Below are positions 36,336-46,194 of a DNA stretch of 64,000 nt, piece after piece (within the stretch, counting starts at the first letter, position 1; the number at the start of each line of letters is the position of its first letter). The DNA lies in assembly GCF_000147695.2 (NCBI RefSeq), contig NC_015958.1, positions 1,094,501 through 1,158,500 of the forward strand, in the 5' to 3' direction. The position numbers were made by a program, and so were the translations under genes. Below the pieces are notes generated by a model, which saw only the letters and a program-made list of their open reading frames with translations, was not told the DNA's origin and ran no database searches. This DNA is from Thermoanaerobacter wiegelii Rt8.B1 (GTDB lineage Bacteria; Bacillota; Thermoanaerobacteria; Thermoanaerobacterales; Thermoanaerobacteraceae).

Positions 36336-36575
36336 ATGAAGTTAAAATGGTCTAAGGGCAAAAATTTTGTTTTTGGAAAAATCTCATATGATGAAGAAAA
36401 TACAGATGAATATATAGAACTTTTATTTGAAAAATTCGGCAAAGAATTTTTTGAAGAAGTATATTTAGAGTATCAAAAAGGTACGACTATTGACGTAGCT
36501 TTTAAAGAGGTGCTAATCAAGCATAATAAGCTAAAACCCTTAAATATAAAAAAATTGAAAATAAAAAAGCAATAA
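36336..36575 (+). CDS. Uncharacterised 79-aa basic protein
   Basis: Starts 6 bases after the cyclase stop. Highly charged; the first half is acidic (SYDEENTDEYIELLFEKFG), the tail is very Lys-rich (NIKKLKIKKQ). No recognised domain. The ribosome site (GGAAGAG) is inside the end of the cyclase gene, suggesting translational coupling. Confidence 0.65.
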   Translation: MKLKWSKGKNFVFGKISYDEENTDEYIELLFEKFGKEFFEEVYLEYQKGTTIDVAFKEVLIKHNKLKPLNIKKLKIKKQ

Positions 36576-36665
36576 GTCAGATTTACTGGCTTGTTGTTCT
36601 ATTGCATTTTTATAGGGCTAAAGGTACAATATAGTTAAGAAAACTTTTACGTAAGGGGATTTTGT

Positions 36666-37334
36666 ATGAGAGAATACAGTGTATTTGATATTATGGGGCC
36701 TGTGATGATTGGACCCAGCAGTTCTCATACAGCAGGGGCCGCAAGGCTTGCGAAAATTGCTCGAGAAATTGTGGAAGAGGATATATCAGAAGTGGAATTT
36801 GTATTGTATGAATCTTTTGCCCGTACATATAGGGGACATGGTACGGATAAGGCTCTTGTGGCAGGGATATTAGGTTTTGACCCAGATGATGAGAAACTGC
36901 CTCATTCTTTTGAAATAGCAAGACAGCAAGGGATAAAGTTTAAATTTACTGAAAGTGACGAAGAATCACCACATCCCAATACTGTAAAAATGATAATAAC
37001 AGGTAAAAGTGGACAGAAAAACAGCATTTTAGGATGTTCTATTGGTGGAGGAAATGTGCTTTTAAAAGAGATAAATGGCATAGAGGTAGAGTTTACTGGT
37101 GAATATGAAACGTTGATTACAAATCACATAGATAGACCAGGGATAGTGGCAAATGTCACTAAAATTTTTGCAGATTACAAAATAAATATAGCTTTTATGA
37201 GAGTGTACAGGCATTCAAAAGGTGACAAAGCTATTATGGTCATAGAATCAGACCAAAAAATACCTGATGCTGCAAAAGAAACCATAAAAAACATTGATGG
37301 AATTTTAAATGCCATAATAATAAATCCTATGTAA
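36666..37334 (+). CDS. sdaAB: L-serine dehydratase, beta subunit
   Basis: 222 aa. With the alpha subunit it makes an oxygen-sensitive [4Fe-4S] enzyme converting L-serine to pyruvate + ammonia. The N-terminal part contains the conserved MGPVMIGPSSSHTAGAARLA; an ACT domain follows at about 150-222 (DRPGIVANVTKIFADYKINI), a likely serine-sensing module. Twelve bases separate it from the alpha subunit. Confidence 0.95.
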   Translation: MREYSVFDIMGPVMIGPSSSHTAGAARLAKIAREIVEEDISEVEFVLYESFARTYRGHGTDKALVAGILGFDPDDEKLPHSFEIARQQGIKFKFTESDEESPHPNTVKMIITGKSGQKNSILGCSIGGGNVLLKEINGIEVEFTGEYETLITNHIDRPGIVANVTKIFADYKINIAFMRVYRHSKGDKAIMVIESDQKIPDAAKETIKNIDGILNAIIINPM

Positions 37335-37346
37335 TGGAGGTATAAA

Positions 37347-38240
37347 ATGTATCAATTTAATCATGGTTATGAACTATTAGAACTTACAAAAAAATTTAAC
37401 TTACCAATATCGCAAATTGTGGTGCTAGCGGAGCAAGAAAAGACAGGAGAAGACCTTGATACAATTTTTCAAAAGATGAGAAATAACCTCAAAGTAATGA
37501 AAGAAGCTATTAATAAAGGTTTAAATGAAGATTTAAAATCAGTAAGTGGTTTATCAGGTGGAGATGCAAAAAAACTATATGAAAGAATAATCATTGGCAA
37601 TACTCTTTCTTGTGAAACAATGGCAAAAGCTGCTGCTTCTGCTCTTGCAGTGACAGAAGTAAATGCTTCTATGGGTAAAATTGTTGCTGCTCCTACTGCA
37701 GGTTCCAGTGGAGTTATTCCGGGAGCTCTTATTACGGTGGCGAGAAAATTTGGCAAAAGTGATGATGATATGACAAGAGCTCTTTTCACTGCTACCGGCA
37801 TAGGTATTATAATAGCTAAAAATGCTACTTTATCTGGAGCTGAGGGGGGATGTCAAGCAGAAGTAGGTTCTGCTTCAGCGATGGCTGCAGCAGCTTTAGT
37901 AGAACTTATGGGGGGAACAGCAGAACAGTGTTTGACGGCAGCTTCTTTTGCTATAATGAATTTGCTAGGGCTTGTATGCGACCCCGTTGCAGGGTTGGTA
38001 GAAATCCCTTGTGAAAAGAGAAATGCCCTTGGGGCGCTTAATGCTATGATATGCGCTGATTTTGCAATAGCAGGAATGGACAGTGTCATACCCTTTGACG
38101 AAGTGGTAGAAGCTATGTATAAAGTAGGGAAAGCTATACCTTACGCTTTAAGGGAAACTGCAGAAGGGGGACTTGCAAAGACTCCTACAGGGATAAGGCT
38201 TAAGAAAGAGATATTTGAAAAAGTTGAACGGGGGGATTAA
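37347..38240 (+). CDS. sdaAA: L-serine dehydratase, alpha subunit
   Basis: 297-aa catalytic subunit. Conserved PTAGSSGVIPGAL (near 113-125), and cysteines likely to hold the Fe-S cluster: in ANGC-type segment SGAEGGCQAEVGSA (near 165), CDPVAGLVEIPCEKRN (near 211-222). Gly-rich and Ala-rich as usual. GGAGG 7 bases before the ATG; pepF starts one base after its stop, so the three form an operon for amino-acid and peptide use. Confidence 0.95.
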   Translation: MYQFNHGYELLELTKKFNLPISQIVVLAEQEKTGEDLDTIFQKMRNNLKVMKEAINKGLNEDLKSVSGLSGGDAKKLYERIIIGNTLSCETMAKAAASALAVTEVNASMGKIVAAPTAGSSGVIPGALITVARKFGKSDDDMTRALFTATGIGIIIAKNATLSGAEGGCQAEVGSASAMAAAALVELMGGTAEQCLTAASFAIMNLLGLVCDPVAGLVEIPCEKRNALGALNAMICADFAIAGMDSVIPFDEVVEAMYKVGKAIPYALRETAEGGLAKTPTGIRLKKEIFEKVERGD

Positions 38241-38241
38241 A

Positions 38242-40032
38242 GTGGAGGTTTTAAAAGATAGAAGCGAAATTGAAGATAAGTATAAATGGCGACTTGAAGA
38301 TATATATGAAAATGAGAATTTGTGGGAAGAAGACTATAACAAGACTAAAGAGCTTTTAAAAGAGATTGTAAAGTTTAAAGGCAAAATTAACACTTCAAGA
38401 AATTTATTAGAGGTACTAAAACTTAATGACCAAATTGGGATGACAGCCAGCAAAATTTTTGCCTATGCCCGTATGAGAAGAGACGAAGATAATACTAATC
38501 CCAAATATCAAGCTTTGACTGACAAGGCCATGAGACTCAATGTTGAAGTTATGAGTACTACTTCTTTTATAGCTCCAGAGATTTTATCCATTGATACACA
38601 AAAATTAATGGAAATGATAGAAGAATTAGAAGAATTAAAGATTTATAAGCAATATCTTGAAGATTTAATCAGGTTTAAACCTCATGTACTTTCATCGGAA
38701 GAAGAAAAAATATTAGCAGAAGCAGAAACATTGGCAGAATCTGTTTCAAATGTATATACTATGTTGAATAATGCTGACATGAGATTCCCCACTATTAAAG
38801 ATGAAGAAGGCAAAGAAGTAGAAGTGACTCATGGCAATTTTGTACGCTTCATGCAGAGTAAAGACAGAAACGTCAGAAAAGCCGCATTTAACGCCATGTA
38901 TGACACATACAAAAAATTTATAAATACTTTTGCTTCTACAATGGCAGGAAATGTAAAGAAAGATATTTTCTACGCGAAGACACGGAAATATAATTCTTCA
39001 TTGGAAGCCTCACTATTTGAAGATAATGTAAGTGTAGAAGTTTACAACAATCTTATAGAGACAGTACATAGTAGACTTGATGTATTACATAGATATGTGA
39101 AGCTTAAAAAGAAGCTTTTAGGTTTAGACGAACTTCACATGTATGACTTGTATGTGCCCTTGATACAGGAATATGATAAGAAATTTACATATGAAGAAGC
39201 AATTAACCTCGTGCTAGAAGGACTACAACCGTTAGGAGATGAATACATAAATTTACTAAGGAAAGGATTTAATTCTCGTTGGGTGGACGTATATGAAAAT
39301 CGAGGAAAAACTTCTGGAGCTTATTCATGGGGAACTTATGGCACTCACCCTTATGTACTTTTAAACTATCAGGGCAAATTAAATGATGTATTTACAATTG
39401 CCCATGAAATGGGACATTCTTTGCATACCTATTACTCAAATGCGACCCAGCCCTATGTGTATGCAGGTTATAAGATTTTTGTGGCAGAAGTAGCTTCTAC
39501 TTGCAATGAAGCTATACTTATGAATTATCTTTTAAAAAATTCTAAAGATGAAAAAGAAAAACTTTATCTTTTGAACCACTTCTTTGAGGAATTTAGAGGG
39601 ACAGTCTATCGGCAAGTTATGTTTGCTGAGTTTGAAAAACTCATACATGAAATGGCAGAGAGAGGAGAACCTCTTACAGCGGAAGTGTTAAACAAAAAAT
39701 ATTATGAATTAAATAAGCTCTACTATGGAGATGACATAGTGGTAGATGAAGGAATAAGCTATGAGTGGGCGAGAATCCCACATTTTTATAGAAATTTCTA
39801 TGTTTATAAATATGCTACTGGATTTTCTGCGGCAATAGCTATTTCTCAGATGATATTAAATGAGGGGGAAAAAGCTGTAGAAAGGTATAAGGAGTTTTTA
39901 AAGAGCGGGAGCTCTGATTATCCCTTAAACCTTTTAAAGAAGGCAGGAGTGGATTTAACTACTCCAAAACCAGTAAATGAAGCTTTGGATGTTTTTGAAA
40001 AATTGCTTGATGAGTTTGAAAAAATACTATAA
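38242..40032 (+). CDS. pepF: Oligoendopeptidase F
   Basis: 596-aa cytoplasmic zinc metallopeptidase (M3) cleaving short peptides. Zinc motif HEMGH in IAHEMGHSLHTYYS (near 390), with the third ligand Glu about 25 residues later in AEVASTCNEA. Mostly helical N-terminal lid. GTG at 38242 is chosen because GGGGGG lies 6 bases before it and it directly follows sdaAA; the longer frame from 38215 overlaps sdaAA. Supplies free amino acids, including serine for the genes upstream. Confidence 0.94.
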   Translation: MEVLKDRSEIEDKYKWRLEDIYENENLWEEDYNKTKELLKEIVKFKGKINTSRNLLEVLKLNDQIGMTASKIFAYARMRRDEDNTNPKYQALTDKAMRLNVEVMSTTSFIAPEILSIDTQKLMEMIEELEELKIYKQYLEDLIRFKPHVLSSEEEKILAEAETLAESVSNVYTMLNNADMRFPTIKDEEGKEVEVTHGNFVRFMQSKDRNVRKAAFNAMYDTYKKFINTFASTMAGNVKKDIFYAKTRKYNSSLEASLFEDNVSVEVYNNLIETVHSRLDVLHRYVKLKKKLLGLDELHMYDLYVPLIQEYDKKFTYEEAINLVLEGLQPLGDEYINLLRKGFNSRWVDVYENRGKTSGAYSWGTYGTHPYVLLNYQGKLNDVFTIAHEMGHSLHTYYSNATQPYVYAGYKIFVAEVASTCNEAILMNYLLKNSKDEKEKLYLLNHFFEEFRGTVYRQVMFAEFEKLIHEMAERGEPLTAEVLNKKYYELNKLYYGDDIVVDEGISYEWARIPHFYRNFYVYKYATGFSAAIAISQMILNEGEKAVERYKEFLKSGSSDYPLNLLKKAGVDLTTPKPVNEALDVFEKLLDEFEKIL

Positions 40033-40210
40033 TGAATCAAGAGGGCAGTAAAAGAGACTGTCCTTTTTGTTTTTTAATAATCAGTAGAACCAGAATTTAA
40101 AGACATGTATTTATATTATTTTGGCAAAGAGCCAGAGGAGGTTTAAAAACTGCTTACTTTTATCTATTTAATGTTGTATAATAATAAAGTAAACAATTTT
40201 TCCAAACAAA

Positions 40211-40290
40211 AGTTCAAACACTGGGGACGGTTCCTTCCGTCCGATTTCAACTTAAAGTTCAGATAAAAGGAACTGTCCCCTTTGTCTGAA
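40211..40290. repeat. GGGGAC-type palindromic repeat
   Basis: TTCAAACACTGGGGACGGTT...CCTT is inverted 45 bases on as AAGGAACTGTCCCC...TTTGTCTGAA. The GGGGACxGTTCCTT core resembles REP-like repeats common in Firmicutes and moved in trans by IS200/RAYT-type transposases. It lies between a TATAAT near 40177 and aroB. The preceding 40033-40200 holds a 21-codon stub (PEFKDMYLYYFGKEPEEV then stop) of an unknown gene and nothing else I recognise. Confidence 0.7.
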
Positions 40291-40315
40291 AATAAAAAAG
40301 TGTGAGGTGTGAACT

Positions 40316-41386
40316 TTGGATTTTATAACAGTTGATTTGAAAGAAAGGTCTTATCCTATTTATTTTGCCTATGATTATTTGGATAAAGTAGGAGAAATAG
40401 TAAAGAAACATGTGAGAAGCAGTAAAACATTTGTAATAACTGATTCTAATGTTTATCCTTTGTATTTTGAAAAACTCAATGAAAGTCTTAAAAAAAGTCG
40501 TTTTGATGTGTCATATGAAGTTATTCCTGCAGGGGAAACAAGTAAAACAATGGAAATGGCACAAAGGCTTCTTGAAAAAGCTTATGACTATGGACTTTTA
40601 AGAGACAGTTCAGTTATAGCTCTTGGAGGAGGCGTTGTAGGAGACATAGCTGGATTTGTCGCAGCAACTTACATGAGGGGAATAGACTTTGTGCAAATTC
40701 CTACGACTTTGTTGGCGCAGGTTGATAGCAGTGTAGGGGGCAAAGTAGCAGTCAATCTAAAAAAAGGCAAAAACATAATAGGAGCTTTTTATCAACCTAA
40801 AATGGTATATATAGACACTGCCGTTTTAAATACGTTAGATAAAAGAGAAATACTTGGTGGGTTAGCTGAAATAATCAAATATGGTATTATATGGGATTTT
40901 AGTTTATTTGAGTATATTGAAAGCAACATTTATGAAATTTTAGATTTAAAAGAAGATAAATTAAGGCATATAATCAAAAAATCTTGCGAAATAAAAGGGA
41001 AAATCGTATCTCTTGATGAAAAAGAAGAAAACCTGCGTTCAATATTAAATTTTGGCCACACAATAGGACATGCCATTGAAGCTTTAACAGGTTATCAAAG
41101 ATACATTCATGGAGAAGCAGTCGCTATAGGTATGGTATACGCTTGTAAACTTGCATTAAATTTAGGGTATATTGATGAAAAATATTTTGAAAGAATTTTT
41201 TCTTTAATACAAAGGACAGGATTACCTACAGATTATGAGGATTTGCACAAAGAAGACATCGTAGAGGCTATAAAACTTGATAAAAAGAGTAGAGAAAGCA
41301 AAATAAATTTTGTTCTTCTTCGTGGTTTAGGAAAAGCTGAAGTTACGACTGTTAAAGAGGAAGAAATTTTAAAAGTTTTAAAATAA
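40316..41386 (+). CDS. aroB: 3-dehydroquinate synthase
   Basis: 356 aa. Second step of the shikimate pathway, turning DAHP into 3-dehydroquinate with NAD+ and a divalent metal. NAD-binding GGGVVGDIAGFVAATYMRG (near 103-121), metal ligands in LAEIIKYG (near 185), HTIGHAIE (near 249) and the later His in YIHGEAVAIG. Start TTG with GAGGTG 7 bases upstream. It stands apart from the pheA operon, with its own terminator. Confidence 0.95.
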   Translation: MDFITVDLKERSYPIYFAYDYLDKVGEIVKKHVRSSKTFVITDSNVYPLYFEKLNESLKKSRFDVSYEVIPAGETSKTMEMAQRLLEKAYDYGLLRDSSVIALGGGVVGDIAGFVAATYMRGIDFVQIPTTLLAQVDSSVGGKVAVNLKKGKNIIGAFYQPKMVYIDTAVLNTLDKREILGGLAEIIKYGIIWDFSLFEYIESNIYEILDLKEDKLRHIIKKSCEIKGKIVSLDEKEENLRSILNFGHTIGHAIEALTGYQRYIHGEAVAIGMVYACKLALNLGYIDEKYFERIFSLIQRTGLPTDYEDLHKEDIVEAIKLDKKSRESKINFVLLRGLGKAEVTTVKEEEILKVLK

Positions 41387-41408
41387 GCGGGTAACCGCTT
41401 TTTTCTTT
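41386..41408 (+). terminator. Terminator after aroB
   Basis: AAGCGG-gtaa-CCGCTT followed by TTTTCTTT. Confidence 0.88.
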
Positions 41409-41437
41409 ATCTTTTTTAGACTTTATGAAAAATTTAC

Positions 41438-41466
41438 TTGACTTTACTTATGCAAAGTATTAAAAT
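41438..41466 (+). promoter_or_regulatory. Promoter of the pheA-aroF-tyrA-aroA operon
   Basis: TTGACT, 17-base spacer, TAAAAT. No T-box or trp-like leader lies between it and the pheA start (35 bases), so control is not by those devices here. Confidence 0.7.
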
Positions 41467-41500
41467 ATCACCAATATTATAAATTGTAAGGGGGTGTTGG

Positions 41501-42325
41501 ATGAAAATTGGTTATTTAGGGCCTAAAGGAACATTTTCTGAAGAAGCTGTTATAAAATACACACAAGGTGTTGAAAGTTGTGAAGTTGTAGAGTTTAACA
41601 CCATTCCGGAAGTCATAAATTGTATAAGCAATAGCTTATGCGAAGAGGCAGTAATTCCTATTGAAAACTCTATTGAAGGTTCTGTAAATATTGCCGTAGA
41701 TATGCTGATAAACGACGCAAATGGGATAATGATAAAAGGAGAGGTGATAATACCTATTTCCCATTGCTTGATTTCGGATGCTCCAGTTGAATTTAAAGAT
41801 GTACATTGTATACTTTCTCATCAGCAGGCAATTGCTCAGTGCAGGGAATATATATCTAAAAAATTTCCCAAAGCGGAAGTAAAAGCTACAGACAGTACTG
41901 CCCAAGCAGTCTTAGGTGTCAAATCTAAACCTGGAGTAGTGGCGATAGGTCCTGAAAGAGCAGCTGTTATTTACGGTATGAGAATAATTGATAGGGACAT
42001 ACAAGATGTAAAAGAAAATTATACAAGGTTTTTGGTCCTTTCTCAAAAGGACGGGGTTGTCACAGGTAAAGACAAGACATCAATAGTATTTTCTGTTCCC
42101 AATGTACCAGGCAGTTTATATAACGCTTTAGGGGTTTTGGCCAACAAAAAAATCAATATGACAAAAATAGAATCTCGACCTTCAAGGAAAAAACTTGGGG
42201 AATATGTTTTTTGGGTGGACATTGAGGGGCATAGAGAAGATGAGATAGTAAAGGATGCCTTAGAGGAGTTAAAAGGTAGAACGGATTTTTTAAAAGTATT
42301 AGGTTCATATCCTAAATTTAAGTAG
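41501..42325 (+). CDS. pheA: Prephenate dehydratase
   Basis: 274 aa. Makes phenylpyruvate from prephenate. Catalytic domain 1-180 with ATDSTAQAVLGV (TRF-like loop region near 128) and NYTRFLVLS (the essential Thr near 173); the regulatory ACT domain follows (about 190-270) with ESRPSRKKLGEYVFWVDIEG, the phenylalanine-binding motif. So feedback inhibition by Phe is expected. No chorismate-mutase domain. GGGGGTG 5 bases before the ATG. Confidence 0.95.
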   Translation: MKIGYLGPKGTFSEEAVIKYTQGVESCEVVEFNTIPEVINCISNSLCEEAVIPIENSIEGSVNIAVDMLINDANGIMIKGEVIIPISHCLISDAPVEFKDVHCILSHQQAIAQCREYISKKFPKAEVKATDSTAQAVLGVKSKPGVVAIGPERAAVIYGMRIIDRDIQDVKENYTRFLVLSQKDGVVTGKDKTSIVFSVPNVPGSLYNALGVLANKKINMTKIESRPSRKKLGEYVFWVDIEGHREDEIVKDALEELKGRTDFLKVLGSYPKFK

Positions 42326-42349
42326 AACGGTAGAATGGAGGAATTGGAA

Positions 42350-43366
42350 ATGGTAATTGTTATGAATATTGATGCCACTGAGAAGCAAATCTCTGATATT
42401 ACAAATCTTTTAACATCTCTTGGTTTAGGTTACCACATTTCAAAAGGTGAGGAAAAGATAGTCATAGGTGTTATCGGTGATAAGAAAAAATTGGAAGGTA
42501 AGGCTATTGAAATGATGGAGGGTGTTGAAAAAGTTATTCCTATTGTAGAACCTTACAAACTCGCCAGCAGAATTTTCAAACCAGAGCCTACCATCGTGGA
42601 AGTAGAGGATATAAAAATAGGTGGAAACAACATAGTTATAATGGCAGGACCTTGCGCAGTAGAAAGCAGAGAACAACTTTTTGAAAGTGCTATGGCTGTT
42701 AAAAAAGCGGGAGCTCAATTTTTAAGAGGAGGGGCATTTAAACCGAGAACATCTCCTTACTCCTTCCAAGGCCTTGAAGAAGAGGGCTTAAAGATGCTAA
42801 AAGAAGCTAAAGAACTTACTGGACTTAAGATTGTTACAGAAGTTATGGATGTCCATTCAGTTGAACTAGTGGCGGAATACGCTGATGTTATACAAATAGG
42901 TACAAGAAATATGCAAAATTTTCCATTACTTAAAGCAGTAGGTAGAATCAATAAGCCTGTTTTATTAAAGAGAGGACTTGCGGCAACATTAGAAGAGTGG
43001 TTAAGTGCTGCGGAGTATATCCTAAGCGAGGGTAATAAAAACGTCATCCTATGTGAAAGAGGAATAAGGACGTTTGAAACTTATACACGAAATACTTTGG
43101 ATTTAAGTGCAGTCCCAGCCATAAAAAAGTTGAGCCATTTGCCTATAGTTGTTGATCCCAGTCACGGGACTGGGAAATGGCACCTTGTAGCTCCTATGGC
43201 TAAAGCTGCTATAGCAGCAGGAGCCGATGGCCTCATTATTGAGGTACATCCAGACCCTAAAAATGCATTATCCGATGGGGCTCAATCCCTTACTCCTGAA
43301 AATTTTGAGACTTTGTGTGAGGACATAAAGGTTATCGCTAAAGCAGTAGGGCGTGATTTTGTATGA
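42350..43366 (+). CDS. aroF: DAHP synthase (3-deoxy-7-phosphoheptulonate synthase)
   Basis: 338 aa. Condenses PEP and erythrose-4-phosphate in the first shikimate step. Residues 1-70 form a ferredoxin-like regulatory domain; the barrel begins near 90 with [10 protein letters not shown] and continues with [15 protein letters not shown] and VDPSHGTGK. This is the type I-beta enzyme with an N-terminal FL domain, as in Thermotoga, where Tyr inhibits. ATG at 42350 has GGAGG 8 bases upstream; the ATG at 42335 overlaps that site. Erythrose-4-phosphate supply links to the pentose phosphate genes upstream. Confidence 0.95.
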   Translation: MVIVMNIDATEKQISDITNLLTSLGLGYHISKGEEKIVIGVIGDKKKLEGKAIEMMEGVEKVIPIVEPYKLASRIFKPEPTIVEVEDIKIGGNNIVIMAGPCAVESREQLFESAMAVKKAGAQFLRGGAFKPRTSPYSFQGLEEEGLKMLKEAKELTGLKIVTEVMDVHSVELVAEYADVIQIGTRNMQNFPLLKAVGRINKPVLLKRGLAATLEEWLSAAEYILSEGNKNVILCERGIRTFETYTRNTLDLSAVPAIKKLSHLPIVVDPSHGTGKWHLVAPMAKAAIAAGADGLIIEVHPDPKNALSDGAQSLTPENFETLCEDIKVIAKAVGRDFV

Positions 43367-44205
43367 TAAAAAATGCGGTTATTGTAGGATTGGGTCTTAT
43401 AGGGGGATCAATGGCAAAAGCATTAAAAAAATACACAGATATAGACATTATTGGTGTTGATCTAAATAGAGACAGTTTACAAAAAGCATTAGAAGAAGGA
43501 GTAATTTCTTACGGCGTGACAGACCTTGATTTTCAAGTAGATGCTGATGTAGTTTTTATATGCACGCCTGTTGGAAAAGTTGCTGAAAAGGCTAAAAATA
43601 TACTTCCTTATTTAAAAAAAGGTTGTATTGTAACTGACGTTGGAAGTACAAAAAAAGTTATAATGGAAGAAGTGCAAAAATTTTTACCCGATGAAATTTT
43701 TTTCATCGGGGGCCATCCTATGGCTGGCACAGAGAAGGCAGGTTATGATAACGCTGATGCAGATTTATTTGTCAACTCTAATTATTTGTTGACACCTTTT
43801 GATAATGTAAAGGAAGATGTTTTAGATTTATTAATAAATGAAGTAATAATAAAAATAGGTGCAAAACCGGTAATAATGGATTATAATAAACACGATGCCA
43901 TTGTCGGAATAATAAGTCATGTACCTCATATTCTTTCTGCTACCCTTACGAATTTTGCTCATGATAAATGCAGTGAAGCATTTAAATACGCAGCTGGTGG
44001 GTTTAAAGATACTACGCGAATTGCCTTGTCTCAGACTGAAATATGGAAAGATATAATTTATACGAATAGGGAAATTATTTTAGATTTATTAAAAAACTAT
44101 AAAGAAGTCTTGACTGACTTTATTAGTTATTTAGAAAATGATGATATTGACAGCATACAAAAATTTCTTGAAGACGCGAGAAAATATCGAAACACTATAA
44201 CTTGA
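43363..44205 (+). CDS. tyrA: Prephenate dehydrogenase
   Basis: 280 aa. Oxidatively decarboxylates prephenate to 4-hydroxyphenylpyruvate for tyrosine. NAD motif [14 protein letters not shown] at the N-terminus, [12 protein letters not shown] (near 121-132, catalytic His) and [12 protein letters not shown] (near 185). No ACT domain, unlike many Gram-positive TyrA proteins, so Tyr sensing may fall to AroF. The start overlaps the aroF stop by 4 bases. Confidence 0.94.
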   Translation: MIKNAVIVGLGLIGGSMAKALKKYTDIDIIGVDLNRDSLQKALEEGVISYGVTDLDFQVDADVVFICTPVGKVAEKAKNILPYLKKGCIVTDVGSTKKVIMEEVQKFLPDEIFFIGGHPMAGTEKAGYDNADADLFVNSNYLLTPFDNVKEDVLDLLINEVIIKIGAKPVIMDYNKHDAIVGIISHVPHILSATLTNFAHDKCSEAFKYAAGGFKDTTRIALSQTEIWKDIIYTNREIILDLLKNYKEVLTDFISYLENDDIDSIQKFLEDARKYRNTIT

Positions 44206-44214
44206 GGTGTTGTT

Positions 44215-45486
44215 ATGGATATTGAAGTTAAAAAGAAAAGATTTTTAAAAGGTATTATCTCAGTCCCTGGAGACAAGTCAATATCCCATAGAGCTGTAAT
44301 GATTGGGTCAATTGCGGAAGGGATTACAGAAATTGAAAATTTTCTTTTAGGAGAAGATTGTATATCTACTATTAATTGTATGAAGAATTTAGGAGTTGAC
44401 ATTGAATTAAAAGGGACAAATGTTAAAGTTCATGGAAAAGGGCTTTATTTAAATAAAAGCGAAAAAATCCTTGATGTAGGAAATTCGGGTACTACCATTC
44501 GGCTTTTGATGGGTATTCTCGCTGGTCAAAAGTTTGAGACAACGCTTACAGGTGATGATTCTATAAAGAGACGCCCTATGGGAAGAGTGATAACTCCTCT
44601 TAGTATGATGGGAGCGAAAATAGAAGCAAGAGAAGGAAATTTTGCACCTCTTACGGTTTTTGGAAACAAACTTAAAGGCATATATTACAAAATGCCAATT
44701 GCCAGTGCACAGGTTAAGTCCAGCATAATGTTGGCAAGCCTTTACGCCGATGATAAAACGACTATTGAAGAACCCTATCCTTCAAGAAATCACACGGAAC
44801 TCATGTTTAGTTCTTTTGGTGCTAAAGTAGAAGTAACTGGTACAAAAATAACCTGTTATCCTGGCTACAAGTTACAAGGGCAGAAAATTGTTGTGCCAGG
44901 GGATATATCGTCAGCAGCGTATTTTATTGTTGCTGCAACTATTGTTCCAAATTCTGAGGTTACCATACAAGATGTAAATGTCAATCATACCAGAACTGGT
45001 ATTATTGATGTTATAAAAGAAATGGGTGGAAATGTTGTTCTCACTAATGAAAGAGTTGTAAATAACGAAAAAGTTGCGGATATTACGATTAAAACTTCAA
45101 GGTTAAAAGGAATTGAAATTGGAGGAAGTCTTATTCCAAGGCTTATTGATGAAATTCCAGTAATAGCAGTTGCGGCAGTCTTTTCAGAAGGGAAAACGGT
45201 GATAAAAGATGCCGAGGAGTTAAAAGTAAAGGAAAGCAATAGAATAAATACAATCACTTCGGAACTCAAGAAAATGGGAGCAAAAATTTTTGAAACGGAA
45301 GATGGAATGATTATAGAAGGCACAGGATTTTTAAAAGGGAATACTGTGGAAAGTTATAATGACCACAGGATTGCCATGTCTTTATGGGTTGCTGGACTTA
45401 TGGCAGAAGGAGAAACTAAGATAAAAAATGCTGAATGTGTAAATATTTCGTATCCGGATTTTTATAAAACCTTTGATATGCTATAA
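44215..45486 (+). CDS. aroA: EPSP synthase (3-phosphoshikimate 1-carboxyvinyltransferase)
   Basis: 423 aa. Adds PEP to shikimate-3-phosphate. Motifs: [17 protein letters not shown] (near 20), [15 protein letters not shown] (near 86-100), [15 protein letters not shown] (near 306) and [16 protein letters not shown]. Ala/Gly replaces none of the obvious PEP-loop residues; the Gly of GNSGT is present. Nine bases after tyrA; last gene of the aromatic operon. aroC, aroD/E and aroK are not in the window. Confidence 0.95.
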   Translation: MDIEVKKKRFLKGIISVPGDKSISHRAVMIGSIAEGITEIENFLLGEDCISTINCMKNLGVDIELKGTNVKVHGKGLYLNKSEKILDVGNSGTTIRLLMGILAGQKFETTLTGDDSIKRRPMGRVITPLSMMGAKIEAREGNFAPLTVFGNKLKGIYYKMPIASAQVKSSIMLASLYADDKTTIEEPYPSRNHTELMFSSFGAKVEVTGTKITCYPGYKLQGQKIVVPGDISSAAYFIVAATIVPNSEVTIQDVNVNHTRTGIIDVIKEMGGNVVLTNERVVNNEKVADITIKTSRLKGIEIGGSLIPRLIDEIPVIAVAAVFSEGKTVIKDAEELKVKESNRINTITSELKKMGAKIFETEDGMIIEGTGFLKGNTVESYNDHRIAMSLWVAGLMAEGETKIKNAECVNISYPDFYKTFDML

Positions 45487-45504
45487 TATCATTGGTGAGG
45501 AATA

Positions 45505-46194
45505 ATGAAAGAAAAAATACTGATTATAGAGGATGAAAAGCACATAGCCCGTTTTTTACAATTGGAATTTGAACATGAAGGATATACTGTTACTGTAACT
45601 TACGATGGAGTTTCTGGCTTAAAGGAAGCACTGGAAGGGGACTATGACCTTGTGCTTTTGGATATAATGCTTCCGGGAATTGATGGATTTGAAGTTTTAA
45701 AAAAAATAAGAGAACATTCTGACATACCTGTTATAATGCTAACTGCCAAGTACGAAGTAAAAGACAAGGTAGAAGGACTTGACATTGGAGCTGACGATTA
45801 TGTTACAAAACCCTTTTCTATAGAAGAGCTTTTTGCAAGGGTAAGGGCTGCCTTGAGAAAGAAAAAGCCGCATCTTAAGAAAGATGTGTTAAAATACAGC
45901 GACATCATTATGGATTTGACAACTCATGAAGTAAGAAGAGCAGGGATAAAAATTGAACTTACAAAAAAAGAATTTGACCTTTTAGAATATTTGATTAAAA
46001 ATGCAAATATAGCATTGACAAGAGAAAAAATCCTTGAGGGCGTGTGGGGCTATGATTATTATGGGGATACCAATATAGTGGATGTATATATAAGGTATTT
46101 GAGAAGCAAAATTGACGATCCCTTTGACCGTAAGCTAATTCACACTATAAGGGGAGTGGGGTACACTTTAAAGGAGGATAAAGATGAAGATTAA
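45505..46194 (+). CDS. OmpR-family response regulator
   Basis: 229 aa. Receiver domain with phospho-acceptor Asp in LVLLDIMLPGIDG (near 51), Thr in MLTAKYE and Lys in YVTKPFS; C-terminal winged helix (IELTKKEFDLLEYL...VDVYIRYLRSKID). Overlaps the kinase gene by 11 bases. It begins 18 bases after aroA, so it may receive read-through from the aromatic operon. Signal unknown. Confidence 0.94.
   Translation: MKEKILIIEDEKHIARFLQLEFEHEGYTVTVTYDGVSGLKEALEGDYDLVLLDIMLPGIDGFEVLKKIREHSDIPVIMLTAKYEVKDKVEGLDIGADDYVTKPFSIEELFARVRAALRKKKPHLKKDVLKYSDIIMDLTTHEVRRAGIKIELTKKEFDLLEYLIKNANIALTREKILEGVWGYDYYGDTNIVDVYIRYLRSKIDDPFDRKLIHTIRGVGYTLKEDKDED

Noticed and set aside
40087-40146. Short frame ending PEFKDMYLYYFGKEPEEV
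   Set aside because: About 21 codons after a stop, no start; probably the tail of a lost gene, too short to name.
41387-41500. T-box or amino-acid leader before pheA
   Set aside because: No specifier stem or T-box consensus is present; the leader is about 35 bases.
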